A program made the translations under genes and the position numbers. A stretch of DNA of 64,000 nucleotides from Verrucomicrobiaceae bacterium (GTDB lineage: Bacteria; Verrucomicrobiota; Verrucomicrobiia; Verrucomicrobiales; Akkermansiaceae): positions 1 through 64,000 of the forward strand of contig JAIYDP010000152.1 of the NCBI GenBank assembly GCA_027487435.1. The letters are read 5' to 3'. The notes beneath the pieces are model-generated. The model ran no database searches, was not told where the DNA came from, and was given only the letters and a program-made list of their open reading frames with translations. Positions 20,941-32,719 of the stretch are shown here, one piece after another; the first letter of the stretch is position 1, and each line of letters begins with the position of its first letter.

Positions 20941-23571
20941 ATGTTTTCGCTTGAGCGAACACGGCTGGAGAGACTCGTTTTTGTCTTGTGTTCGTCATTT
21001 AGCGTCCAAGCGCGATCATGGAGCCCGATCAGCCCGATCGGAGCTCTCTCGTTTGGTCCAAGAGCTGAACAATTATCCCGTCCACAAGATCAAACAGTAT
21101 TTTTCAAGCTGCGATGACTCCCTTTGGGCTCTTGCTGAACTTAGTGACAGTTTGGCATCTCCAGATTCTTTGAATGGCGTGTCTGCCATCTGTCTCACAA
21201 TTGATCGATCCTTTGACACTATCCTCCGCCTCTCAATCGCCTTTCGTGAAAAGAAAGCACTCAACACGACCTCCAGGCTGTACAACCTTTTGATCCGCCA
21301 CTACGTTAGCCACACCGTCCCCTCTCCCATCATCTCACTCTGCCACTTTCCAATCCTGACATCTCAGCCAGCAGCCTCTCGGGCCCACTACAGCTTCGGC
21401 AATTTTCTCTCAGACGCCGGCCGCCCAAAAGAAGCGGCCTTTCATTTCGCCAGGGCCTTTCGGCTCTCCCCTCGAGGCGACCCTGGCGTCCTCAATAACC
21501 TCGGCACAACGCTCAGGTGCCCTTTCTGGTGCCGCGCTGATGTGACAGGGCCCTTGGCCGATTGGATGAGGCTGTTGCTGTGTTCCGCCTCGGCGCTGAG
21601 ATGTTTCCTCAAGAGGTGATGTTTCCTCTCAATGAGGCGCAGGTTGGGTGGCGCATCTGCCGCGCTGACGCGTGAGGTCCATCAGCAGCGACTGGATGAT
21701 GCCGAAACGCTTGCAGCGACTTCTCGTGCGATCGCGATAGATTCTAATTCGCATTACGCCCTCATTTTGAGAGGGGGGCTACATTATCGAAGCAAGGACC
21801 TCCCTGCAGCACTGCAGGACTTCCGCGCAGCGGCAAAGGGGGGTCACCCTTTGGCGCTGCTCAACGTCGCGAACACATTGGGCGACATTTATAGGTGTCA
21901 TCGACGCCTCTTATTAATGATAATGTAGGGCCCAAGAGGCAAGCCTTGCAAGCGCGAACATAAACGAGTTGGAGGCGCTCTATTCTGAGATGATTGGCAT
22001 TTATGATGCCCTCGACAAGGCCAACCCCTCCGTCAGGAGACATCCATCAAATTGACGTGACAGGACACAAGCGCTTTTGAGCAAGGAATCTGGGCGCGGA
22101 AATACGTTTGTGATTGGGATGACATGCCTTCACGTTTACGCCGCCTCGTCGCCATCATCCACCAAACCCCACCGCCCCAATCGTTGGCCATCAAGCCATT
22201 TTTTCTCCTTGCCTTTCCAATCGCTCTCAAGACGTACGAGATCGTCGCAAGGACAGCCGCGCGGGATGAGGCTGCCAAAGCTGCTGCAGCCTTGCGAGGG
22301 CGCACGTTTTTGTACGCCCCCCACAAAGGCGTTGTTGTCGCCTACGTTTCGCCAGATTTGGGTGATCATCCCGTCGGCCACAACGCTTGGTTTCATGTCC
22401 ACAAGCGATTTAAGCCCCTCGTCATCTCTCTTGCAAATGACGGGTCCGCTGTCGCAGCGGACATTCAGCGGCGCGCGGGCTCAAATTTTGTTGACGCGAA
22501 GGGAGCGTCTGCGCTTCAGCTGGCGGAACTCATCAACGGCCTTGACGTCGACGTCCTTGTGACCATCACTGGCACGACTGCAGGAAATCAACTTGCAACG
22601 TTGGCGATGAGGCCAGCACCTGTTCAAATTGCGTACATGGGCAGTCACGACACAACGGGCCTCAAACAAATCGATTTTTTGATATCCGACCCCATTGCAA
22701 CCCCCCCAGAATTCGCGCCATTTGTTGTCGAGAAGCTGGCCCTGCTTCCAGCCTCCTTTTTTGTTAATGAGTATCGCCAGTCAAGAGGCGAGGCTCGGAA
22801 CCTGGCTCTCGATGCCGCCAGTCAGCGCAGATTGCATAGAGCTGCCATGGGGTGTCGTGCGGACGTTGTGATGTGCAATTTTAATCAAGTGAGGGGTTGG
22901 CTGTTGGGAGCTTACGTTTCCTCAGCTTTTTAAGTTGGACTCGGCAACGTTTGATGTGTGGGCCAACGTTTTGCGCCGCCACTCCTCGGCTGAGCTGTGG
23001 CTGCTAAAGTAACGAAATTTGAAGAGGGTTTTGATGGTTGAGGCTTCCGAGGCTGGCGGAGAAGTTCGTTCGAAAAGAAATGCGTCGAAGGGGAGCAGAA
23101 AAGTATTTGCGCTTCTTCCATCGTGGCGACTTTGCGAAGCACTTGTCAGTGAAGGCGCTGGCGGACGTTGCCGTCGACACGCCCGTGTTCAACCACCACA
23201 CATCCGCATTGGACATTCTGTGGGCGTCGGTGCCATTATTGACAATGCCAATGGAGACGATGAGCAGCCGCGTGGCAGCATCGATTGTCGCGGCAATGGG
23301 TTTGGAGGAGTTGGTGGGGGGCCGGGAGGAGGGCTTAATGGCGCAGATTGCTCGAGATTTGAGAGATTATGAAGCGCTCTTGAGTTTATTGGTAGGCAGG
23401 ACGGGTAAGCTAGATCGATTGCGAGAGCGAATGATGGAATCGGAGGGGGGGGGTGCTGCTTTTGACACATATGGGATTGTTGACAGATTCGAGAAGGCCA
23501 TCATGATGATGTATGACATGATGTCGACTGAACGGTACGCCATGAAGGTGCATGACGGCGTGAATAAATGA
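20941..23571 (+). CDS. GT41 O-GlcNAc / O-fucosyl transferase (OGT/SPINDLY type)
   Basis: The N-terminal ~330 residues contain TPR-type helices (SYGNFLSDAGRPKEAAFHF-like repeats, GVLNNLGTTLRALGRLDEA, SNSHYALILRGGLHYRSKDL). The catalytic region is GT41: VVVAYVSPDLGDHPVGHNAW, LDVDVLVTITGTTAGNQLA, MRPAPVQIAYMGSHDTTG, IDFLISDPIATP, then spliced CNFNQLFKLDSATFDVWANV, and DVAVDTPVFNHHTSALDILW, VPLLTMPMETMSSRVAAS. These match the HPxxH, FNxxxK and DTxxxNGHTT-like elements that bind the UDP- or GDP-sugar. Nuclear/cytosolic enzymes of this family add GlcNAc or fucose to Ser/Thr. Sugar specificity cannot be decided here. At least six short introns are present. The start codon lies upstream of, or near, 20941 and is unresolved, because the clear frame begins without an ATG. 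Confidence 0.88.
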
Positions 23572-23633
23572 AATCAGCATATTGAACCTGGCTAATCCTG
23601 TAAATGGCTTTAGCAAGACAAGCACAATTACAT

Positions 23634-24779
23634 TTACACGAGGGCCTCGCCAGAGAGAGGGCACCCCTTGTCGAGCGGGCCATTCTCAATGCCGCAGGCG
23701 TCAGTACCGCGCTCGATCAGGAAATAGCCCTTGTCGCCCCAGCTGGTGCCCCATGAGTTCTGGACGATCCAGAATTTGGTGGTCGAGTTGGGGGAATCCT
23801 TCGAAGAGAAAGCGGACTTGCAGCCCACAGGCTTCTCACCGGACTGATCGCCACAAGTGGAAGCGTTGGCGCAGCACTGGTACTTGTTGCACTTCTTTGT
23901 GAAGAAAGTGTCATGGGCGCAGCAGCAAGTGGTCGCATGAGGGCACATGTAGAGACCCTTGTGGGCCGAGTCGCAATCGACGGGATCGGGAGTGGTGATC
24001 TCGCCATATCCAACGGCCTTGACTGCGTGGTAACCAGCCAACCCAGATGAGGTGTCAGGCTTGTACACACCAGACTTGTACGAGAAGAAATCCTGATAGA
24101 CAGCGAAGGCAACAGCAATGGGGCCATCCTGAAGAGCAGCGATCATAGCAGCCTCACCAGCAACGTACTTCCAGCTCTTGTACTTGTAGAGAGTCTTGGC
24201 AGAGCCATCCTTGCACTTCGCAGGGCACGAGGGAACCGCACCACTACCAGAGACGTAGGGCTCGCAAGAATCAGTTGGGATGCCGGTGCTTTGCATGTAG
24301 TCAGCGGCATTCCCAGGCCATCCACCTCCGCAAGCCAACTCCGTCTTGTCACAAGACACAAGGTCTTGAGGAGAGAGAACAAAGTTGAGGGCACCATTCG
24401 AGGCAATCGCAAGACGGTCCGAGAGAACCTCAGACGCAGAGAATGCCCAGCAGCTTCCGCAGCTCTGTTGATCGCGAACAGGGTGAACAAATGTAGGCCA
24501 CTTTGTGCGACCATCGAAGTTAAGAGGATAGTCGTTCACTTCAATAGAAGTGTTGTGAACGCAGGAGGGAGCATTCTCGGGAATTACGACACCGAGAAGG
24601 CGCTTAGCATCGCGGACAGTAAAGCCCTCGAAGCGATCATTGCGACCGGCGACCCAACCAAGGTGCTGTGAGTTTATTTCCTCAATATGCTTGTCGTTCA
24701 AGACTAAGGCATTCTCGTCAAGAGGAGGGACAGGGAGAGCTGCGGCGACAGCCAGGACTGCAAGAACAATTCCGTTCAT
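23634..24779 (-). CDS. Secreted cathepsin B-like cysteine protease with Cys-rich insert
   Basis: Intronless, ~381 residues. A signal peptide (MNGIVLAVLAVAAALPVP) precedes a cathepsin B-type propeptide (INSQHLGWVAGRNDRFEG). The mature C1A peptidase has QQSCGSCWAFSASEVLSDR (oxyanion Gln and catalytic Cys), GGGWPGNAADYMQSTGI, GYHAVKAVGYG (catalytic His) and WIVQNSWGTSWGDKGYF (catalytic Asn). Between His and Asn sits a ~60-residue segment absent from ordinary cathepsins, with CPHATTCCCAHD, KKCNKYQCCANASTCGD and more cysteines, resembling a granulin-type module. A typical occluding-loop HH pair was not seen. Likely lysosomal/phagosomal or secreted digestion enzyme. Confidence 0.93.
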   Translation of the reverse strand: MNGIVLAVLAVAAALPVPPLDENALVLNDKHIEEINSQHLGWVAGRNDRFEGFTVRDAKRLLGVVIPENAPSCVHNTSIEVNDYPLNFDGRTKWPTFVHPVRDQQSCGSCWAFSASEVLSDRLAIASNGALNFVLSPQDLVSCDKTELACGGGWPGNAADYMQSTGIPTDSCEPYVSGSGAVPSCPAKCKDGSAKTLYKYKSWKYVAGEAAMIAALQDGPIAVAFAVYQDFFSYKSGVYKPDTSSGLAGYHAVKAVGYGEITTPDPVDCDSAHKGLYMCPHATTCCCAHDTFFTKKCNKYQCCANASTCGDQSGEKPVGCKSAFSSKDSPNSTTKFWIVQNSWGTSWGDKGYFLIERGTDACGIENGPLDKGCPLSGEALV

Positions 24780-24866
24780 GGGCTTTGCGGGGATGGTAAA
24801 TTCATCCAATTATTTGGTCACTTTTTAAATAGTGCGATCTTGTTAGGTTTACTTGAGAGGAGCAAA

Positions 24867-25955
24867 TCACATTCCACGACATGACTTTGTCACTTGCACC
24901 GTCTTTGGGCAAAAGGAGGGTGGGAGGAAGATGCTTGAATCGAAGGATTCAACCTCTTTGGCTGTGAAAACAGTCACCAAACCCTCAGACCCTTCGACAT
25001 GGCGGTACGGTAAACAATGCTCGTCTGCTTCCCAGCGCATGCCGTTGGTAGGATTTTCCCAAACTTGGAACACTTCCTTGCCTTTCGTGAAGTTTCCAGC
25101 AAATAACATCCCGTTTCCGTACGACCATGGGTAGAACGCGTCTGCACCGTAGATTTCGCATGAATTGGTCGTCATGAACGCAACATACTCCGGCGGGCCA
25201 TGAGCAAGGTCAGTGTAGTTCGTGATAAGAACAACGTGGTCAAACGTCGCGTTAGTCAATGCCCCCCAGCGATCCCAGCGAACAAGTTGATCAACTGCAT
25301 CGTAGTAGATGTGATGATTGATGATTCCATTAGGAGTGATGGACCTCCCAACTGCCTCCCAACGAGAAGGCGAAACGCACGAGACGTGGTCATAGAATTG
25401 ACCTGGCTTCAGAGATTTGTCAACCGGATTGGAGACTTCGGAAGAACTTTCTGCTTCCACCACTTTGACATCTGCGCAATTGTAGAATATGGCATCGGTG
25501 TTGTTCTTTGGGTAGATCTCGAGCTCATTGAAGCTGACATAACGAACGCGAATAACAGCATGATCCGACGCTTGGTTAGGCACATTGACCAGAAAAGTAA
25601 AGTTAGTCTGTGCGATCATGTCAAAAGCCGGAAAATCGTCGATCTTGTCCATGACATGCCATTCCGCGTTGATGGCATCGCCGACAGCGTTGTACGAAAT
25701 TGCGACGTCGATGAAACCATGCTTGTCAGATCGCCAATGGTTAAGATTTTGTTGAACAGAGATTTCTGCAACGGAGCCAGCAACAAGTGAGTGCTGAGGT
25801 TTCTCAGCCGGAATCCCGCCACAATCGGCAGTCCTTCGAAAACACGTATGATCACCTGGTCCAGAAAGCGAAAATTCTCCTCGCTGCTTTGGAGATATGA
25901 GACAGATGTGAGCGTAGCTCGACGCAATTAGAATCGCAGCAACAAAGCTTCTCAT
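24867..25955 (-). CDS. Secreted LPMO/BIM1-like copper protein
   Basis: Intronless, 362 residues. The signal peptide MRSFVAAILIASSYA is predicted to be cut directly before a histidine (HICLISPKQRG), placing His at position 1 of the mature protein. A copper-binding N-terminal His is the signature of lytic polysaccharide monooxygenases and of the related X325/BIM1 copper proteins. CFRRTADCGG supplies the paired cysteines seen in such protist proteins and NLNHW a candidate second ligand. The C-terminal half (FYDHVSCVSPSRWEAVGRS, DRWGALTNATF, CEIYGADAFYPWSYGNGM) is not recognised. There are several NxS/T sites. Role could be polysaccharide oxidation or copper binding; the family call is by motif only. 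Confidence 0.65.
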   Translation of the reverse strand: MRSFVAAILIASSYAHICLISPKQRGEFSLSGPGDHTCFRRTADCGGIPAEKPQHSLVAGSVAEISVQQNLNHWRSDKHGFIDVAISYNAVGDAINAEWHVMDKIDDFPAFDMIAQTNFTFLVNVPNQASDHAVIRVRYVSFNELEIYPKNNTDAIFYNCADVKVVEAESSSEVSNPVDKSLKPGQFYDHVSCVSPSRWEAVGRSITPNGIINHHIYYDAVDQLVRWDRWGALTNATFDHVVLITNYTDLAHGPPEYVAFMTTNSCEIYGADAFYPWSYGNGMLFAGNFTKGKEVFQVWENPTNGMRWEADEHCLPYRHVEGSEGLVTVFTAKEVESFDSSIFLPPSFCPKTVQVTKSCRGM

Positions 25956-25979
25956 GCGAACTAACAGAAAATATTTTTG

Positions 25980-27332
25980 TTATTTTAGACCATGAATCTT
26001 CATTGCGTCTGCGTACGCCTCAGCGATTTCTCGGAAACGCTCCTCTGCCCTGGGTTGTTACCGCTTGGTTCCAAGCGCTGACATCTGCTTATCTTCGTGT
26101 TTGTCCGGGTGCCATTTTAGAGCGAGCTTGTGGTAGGCTTGGCGTATCTCTCGCGCAGACGACGTTTTAGAAATGTTCAGGATTTGGAAAGGATCTTGTT
26201 TCTCTGACATTCCGGAAGATTCCTGTGACGTTAGACTGGCAGGAGGCGTCCATACTTCTCTCTCTGCTTTGACTTCCCTGAACAACTCGCTCCTTGCCCA
26301 CAACAGAGCTGCAATGATGTCATCGCTGCTGTCATCTTCTCTTGCTGCTGAGCATCTTTGGAAGCAATCGTGAATATTCTTCAGCTGCAGCGTCAAAAAA
26401 CTTAGCTGATAGCCTGCCTTGTATGAAATCTTGCACGACACCCTCATGAGAACGAAATGCTGGGGAAGACATCGCCCGCTTGCAAGTGCTAGCACTACAC
26501 GCATAATAGAATCAGCTTCAGATAAGTTCCCATCGTTGTAACATTCATATGCCCTTTCAAACAAAACCTGCGCAGCTGTCAAACTTGAGGGATACTCTGC
26601 CCAGTCCTTCCTACGACATGAAAAGAGCTTCCGCTATCTCACTCAGCAAGGTCCACAATCGACATGCTCCCCAAGCTCATCGTTGTTTTCAAGCTCTCGC
26701 TAGCAGAGCTGACAATCTCATCGACAACTGTGTTGCGTGAGCGCCGTGGATCAAAAAATGTGGCCGCGAAGAGAACTTTGGCCCAAGAAGAGAATTCTTT
26801 CGAAATGCTGATATGCAAGGGATCCACGGAAATGAAGCCATCCGCTTGCAAGCTGCAAATAATCCCCAAGAGTGTGGATGAATTCGTTTGAATCAAAAGC
26901 TGCAAAATCGCATCCTGGCGATCCGAACGGTCTTCTATCACAATCTCGTAAACGAGTTTCAAAGCCCTACCCCATGAGTCGGCAACCCCTTCAGTTCCAT
27001 CAGATGAAATGTTCACCGCAGAGACGTTATGTGTTAGTGACATGACCAATCGAAGATCCGACCGGCAGGAAGACTCTTCTAAATGCTGCATGATTGTGCT
27101 AAGTCGGCCGAACTTCTTCGATCGAATAAGCAGAACGGCTAGGTTGTATCTACATATGGGAGCATCACATTCTGTCAACATTGCTTCTGCCTCCACAAGT
27201 CGTCCAGATTCCATTGCGGCAATGGCGCTATCGGATAACTGCAATGAAGCTCTGCGTTGTCAGAAAACTAATGTCAGGTCCGAACTTGTCGGCTTGTCGA
27301 AAACAAGTCAGAGCATGACGGGGTTGAAGCAT
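25980..27332 (-). CDS. TPR-J domain co-chaperone
   Basis: The C-terminus is a J domain: FQILNISKTSSAREIRQAYH, LALKWHPDKHEDKQ with the HPD that triggers Hsp70 ATPase, completed after a short intron by AEERFREIAEAYADAM and ending KIHGLK. Upstream are TPR-like helical repeats: CFRQADKASLQLSDSAIAAM, GRLVEAEAMLTECDA, YNLAVLLIRSKKFGRL and VLFERAYECYNDGNLSEAD. A 34-nt intron (27252-27285) joins MLQPRHALTCFRQADK to the next exon. TPRs followed by a C-terminal J domain is the DNAJC3/DNAJC7 layout. No KDEL or signal peptide is visible if translation starts at 27332. The same reading frame is open upstream into the C-type lectin gene, so a longer fused protein is possible. Confidence 0.85.
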
Positions 27333-28361
27333 TGAGTCTCTGCCGTTGCTGAAAGCTCGAGATGAAGCAAATGGAGTCGATGCCAGAAGAAAGTCCAGTG
27401 ACGATAATTTTGAATCTGCCAGTCTGAACTGGCAAACCATGCAAGGAATTTCTTGCTGTGGTGGGGCAAGAATCCACCCAACTGGAGCCATGTACACGCC
27501 ATAACCAACTGTTGGAGATTTTGAATACCAAATACTGAACTTATCTCTCGATCCCGTCAATCGACGAATATCAGTGCGCTGGTTGGAAGGTAATGTCTCC
27601 AACCCAATCCACGCTGACAGGCATCCTTTTTCGGCCATGCTCTGCACAATTCCAACGTGCTGCTCCCAAGACCGTGGCGCGGCCAGAACTCCACCTTGCT
27701 GCTCACAAAATCTTGCTGCTGCTGGGTACAAAGAGGCATTAGGAGATGTGTAGACTTTCATGCATTGCCCGTCCATGATTTCTCCTGGACAATTCATTTC
27801 TGCCGCATGAGGAATTGTCGACGCCAAGTGGGAGTACCATGTGAGCACCAAGCATGGCCAGGACGGCAAATGCACTGATGCGTTTGGGCGTTGCAGTATT
27901 CGCTTGAGTCGCAGCCACCACAGAGACTGTGCGGTGCTTCCTCCACATGAAACGAACACAAACTGCAACCAATATCCCTAGAATTCGGGTTGTGACGGTG
28001 CAACTGGCCTGCCCGAAGTACCAAACCATCCATGTCATGATCTATCCAAGAAGCTGACAGCGGACAACTCACTTCGTCAATTATCCTTGAAAGCGACTCA
28101 ATGTGGTCAAAATGAGCAGAAACTAGATGCCCCCCTCGCCGCTCACAGTATTTCTTCGCAAAATCTCTTGTGGAGAAAAATGTTTGCACTTCAATGCAAA
28201 CATCGTCGAAGCTGTAGCCATCACAGCTTTTTTCTCATGAGTCAGAGAGGATTGGAAGAAGTCAGACCAATTGAGCAATTGAAGCCTCCAAACCTCTTGG
28301 GACATTTGGAACACAAGCACAACACCGTGCAGAGCACACAGAGAACCAATGGCCTGCTCAT
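27333..28361 (-). CDS. Secreted double C-type lectin-like protein (3' end unresolved)
   Basis: The signal peptide MSRPLVLCVLCTVLCL is followed, after an intron, by a first C-type-lectin-like domain (FSTRDFAKKYCERRGGHLVS, ending CSLCSF), an EGF-like Cys cluster (CGGCDSSEYCNAQTHQCICR), a 39-nt intron, and a second C-type lectin domain (CPGEIMDGQCMKVY, ARFCEQQGGVLAAP, SAWIGLE, ending IPCMVCQF). Cys spacing and the CEQQGG/CERRGG motifs are typical; an EPN/QPD sugar-binding triplet is not evident, so carbohydrate binding is uncertain. After the second domain the frame runs on without a stop into the TPR-J gene's first codons at 27332. Either a small intron ends it, or the two are one gene. Confidence 0.68.
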
Positions 28362-28406
28362 ATTCTCATGCTAATTGCCTTTTAAAAGTTTTGGTTGGAG
28401 TTTTGA

Positions 28407-29995
28407 ATGGAGACCTTTGTAGACGTCGACAATGCGGTGCAGCTAGCTCTCGCTTCTATTCAGTCATCATCATCAAAATATGGTGAGGCAAGGCTTGCGG
28501 AAACCGAAGCTGAAAAGCCTTCTTTGTCAGAAGCAACGAAGAGAAAGTTGGTCAGAGTATCGTCGGCTCTCTCTGCTGAAGTGAAAGCTTCTTTGTTGAA
28601 ATCTGAAGAAGCTGTTCGAATAGCTTTACAGAAGAACCGCATTTCAAAACAAGAATATGAGAGGCTATCAAGGTCCTTTGCTGACAGCGCTCAGCTCAAT
28701 GCTGGGCTCTCTGTAACCGCCCCCAATGCAATAGCTTACTTCCTAGGCTCAAGTGCAAGAGCTACAGTCTATAATTAATGTCTTGCGGCAACAACTGTCT
28801 GAATCAATGCAGGAAAAGGATATGAAAGCCAAAGATGCTGCCGAGGAGCGCAGGAGGATGGCAGAGCAATCTAAATTATTTGAATCAGTTCAAAACGACC
28901 TTAGTATCAAAATAGCTGAGTGCGGTCAATTGTCAGGACTCTTGAAGAACTCTGAGGCCATGGCATCTAATCTCTCTTCGACACTGGCACAGCTTCAAGC
29001 TGATTTTGATGGCCTGTTTACGAAACACAAGTCCATGACAGAAGAACTGGAAACACAGAAGAAGTTGAGCTCAAAAACGTCCAAGACCAATGCTGGATTA
29101 AAGGAAATAGTTGCGCGAGTCACCGCAGATAATCTTGTCTTCCTTGGCAAAATCAAGTACTTGGAGAATAGCGCAGCTCAGGCGGAGAAGGAGACGGTCG
29201 AGTTACGCATTGCTTTGAAACAGAACGATGTCAAGTGGTTTGAACACATGAGGAGAGAGATGGAAATCAGGGCAAGAGAGCAGCTAGAGGTTTCCGAGAG
29301 CTTCGATGGGAAACTCGAAGAGTTGTTGCGGCGGCATGAGAGTGAAATCAAGTCCTTTGAGGTCCGCCTTGCGGAGATGCGGGACAGCCTCAATGCCAAA
29401 CACTCGGAGCTCGATGAGAAGACTCTTGAAGCATCTGAACTGATGGAAGAATTGCAAGAAACGAAGAAGATGCTCGATGAAAGCGTGGCCATCACTGAGA
29501 AGATGTCCGGAGAGAGAAGCAGAGAAACCGAGTTGGATAAGCTTCGAACAAGTCAATTCGAGGAGCATAGCCGCGCTTTGGCTGAAGCCAGGGCTGAGAT
29601 TGTTGAGCAAAGAGAGCGCCTTGAGACCTTTTCGACGTAACGTGCAAGGCAGTGGTTTGCTGATTTCGCAGTGAGCTCTCGAAGCTTATGAAAGAATATT
29701 CCGTATTGCAAAGGGAATTGCGTGACTCTCAAGAAAGCTTTGCACATCAGTCTGGAGTGAACGAGGTTGTGATAAGAGAGAAAGAGGCCGTGGAAAGACG
29801 GCTCTACTCTGTCGTTGCTGAAAAGGCATCATTTTGTGTGTTTCTCGCTAATTGTGACAGGAGAAACTCCAGAAGGACTTTGCTGAGGCCCAGGCATCAC
29901 TTTTGACTGCGAAAGCAGAAAAGGAACTCTTGTTGAGACAGCTTACGTCTTCGTTCAGCAAACACGCAACCATGCAGGGTTTACCTGTCAGCTAA
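28407..29995 (+). CDS. Long coiled-coil protein
   Basis: Introns at 28713-28746 and 29637-29671 join exons into ~480 residues, almost all heptad coiled coil: AQVQELQSIINVLRQQL, FESVQNDLSIKIAECGQL, MEIRAREQLEVSESFDGKL, LLRRHESEIKSFEVRLAEM, ELMEELQETKKMLDESV. A third intron before EKLQKDFAEAQASLLTAKA seems to use a GC donor (AAG|GC...ACAG), giving an uninterrupted helix; a GT donor would break the heptads. The N-terminal ~100 residues are Ala/Ser-rich helices. No motor or head domain is attached. Golgin-, tether- or basal-body-type scaffolds have this composition, but nothing decides among them. Confidence 0.75.
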
Positions 29996-30213
29996 TTTGT
30001 TGTGCCGTGCTTGTACAATTAGTAACGACGTCACTGGGTGTCCGCCCTTCAAGGTTTTTACAGAGAGGAAGCAAACTTCGTTCAACGATCGGTGCACTAA
30101 CGGAGAACCTGAGTCTCCAATGATTCCCTGCTGTACATCTGGTGTCACTGTGCACAAATCCACTCCGCAGGTTGACCGAAGGAGCTCCATTTAACAAATA
30201 TATCATTGTGCGA

Positions 30214-31216
30214 ATGTGGGTTGTGAGAAGAAATTTCCAAGCGTTTCGGATTCGAAGCTTCTCTGGCCATTCGAAATGGAAGACTATAAAGCACAGGAAA
30301 GACGCTATGGATCAGAAAAAATCGGCGGTGTTACAGAAGATATCGGCCAAAATTCGCTCTGCTGTGCTGAGTTGCCCTCGTTGGGATCCGCTGACACGAT
30401 CAAGATGGTGGACCGAATCCAGAGATGAATATTTTGTTGCAGTCTTACATTGTAATCCTCTTTCTCTCGAAAACCCTCATGCATAGCGTCAAGCAAAGGA
30501 GTCGAGTGTCCCAAAGGAGATCATTGACAAAGCCATTAGTAAAGTACAATTGCGTGGTTATTTGCATTCTCACAAATAGGCGAGTAGTGCAAAGTCGGGA
30601 GAAGCTGCCACTTATGAAGGACATGGACCTGGTGGTGTCGCTTGCGTGGTCCGTGTGTTCACCGACAGCAAAAACAGAACTACGTCACATCTCAGGCATA
30701 TTTTTACAAAATTCGGGTCAAAGCTGTGAGTTTTTTGCTGATCTTGTAGAGGAACATTAGATGCAAGCGGCAGCGTGATGTGGAAGTTTGAAAAGCGTGG
30801 CGAGTTGCTCATCAATGGGACGACGGAGACCCAAGTCCTTGAGGTAGCAAATGCTTCGTGCGTAGTGAGCCGGATAGATGCTGGACGGAGTCTCTGACGA
30901 TCCCCTGTTGGATATTGTCGAAGTGACTGAAGATGGTGACGCGAAAGTGTGAATGGAAGAGGTTTTAGACTCACTCCGACTGCAGATTGTTTGCGATGCG
31001 CAGAATTTGAAGCGAATGAAAGACCTTTTTAAAGGACTGACCGTACAAGAAGCAAAGATCGTTTTGGCGCCCAATTCCCGTGCGGAATGTTTTCTTGTCG
31101 GTCCTGATGCCCTAGAGTTTGAATTGCCTGAGGAAAAGCAAGATGTGTTTGGGGCCTTCCTTGAAGAACTTGAAGAAAACGATGACGTGGATGAGGTCTT
31201 CCACGACGCAAAGTAA
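30214..31216 (+). CDS. TACO1/YebC family mitochondrial translational activator
   Basis: The N-terminus MWVVRRNFQAFRIRSF is a basic amphipathic transit-like peptide, followed by the YebC signature SGHSKWKTIKHRKDAMDQKK. Further exons give RQAKESSVPKEIIDKAIS, SGEAATYEGHGPGGVACVV, RTTSHLRHIFTKFGSKL, GTLDASGSVMWKFEKRGE and LRLQIVCDAQNLKRMKDL, ending with the family tail ELEENDDVDEVFHDAK. Introns of about 33-36 nt separate these and each splice restores the family sequence. In mitochondria TACO1 helps ribosomes translate COX1. One junction, after AKIRSAV (about 30360-30440), could not be joined with canonical GT-AG sites without a frame jump. Confidence 0.88.
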
Positions 31217-31311
31217 ATCTACCGCTTCATCTTCCCTTCGTCACGTCTGCAAGCCGTCAGAGTAACCGTGCGTGCGCCCACTTCTCCATCCGCTTTTTGT
31301 TTCTGGGCTAA

Positions 31312-32689
<1,378 letters not shown>

Positions 32690-32719
32690 TAAAATTGTAC
32701 TTTGAACTACATTGTTAGC

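Noticed and set aside
23019-23470. Gly- or Pro-rich frames overlapping the GT41 gene on both strands
   Set aside because: The overlapping frame carries the conserved GT41 C-terminal motifs, so these are shadows.
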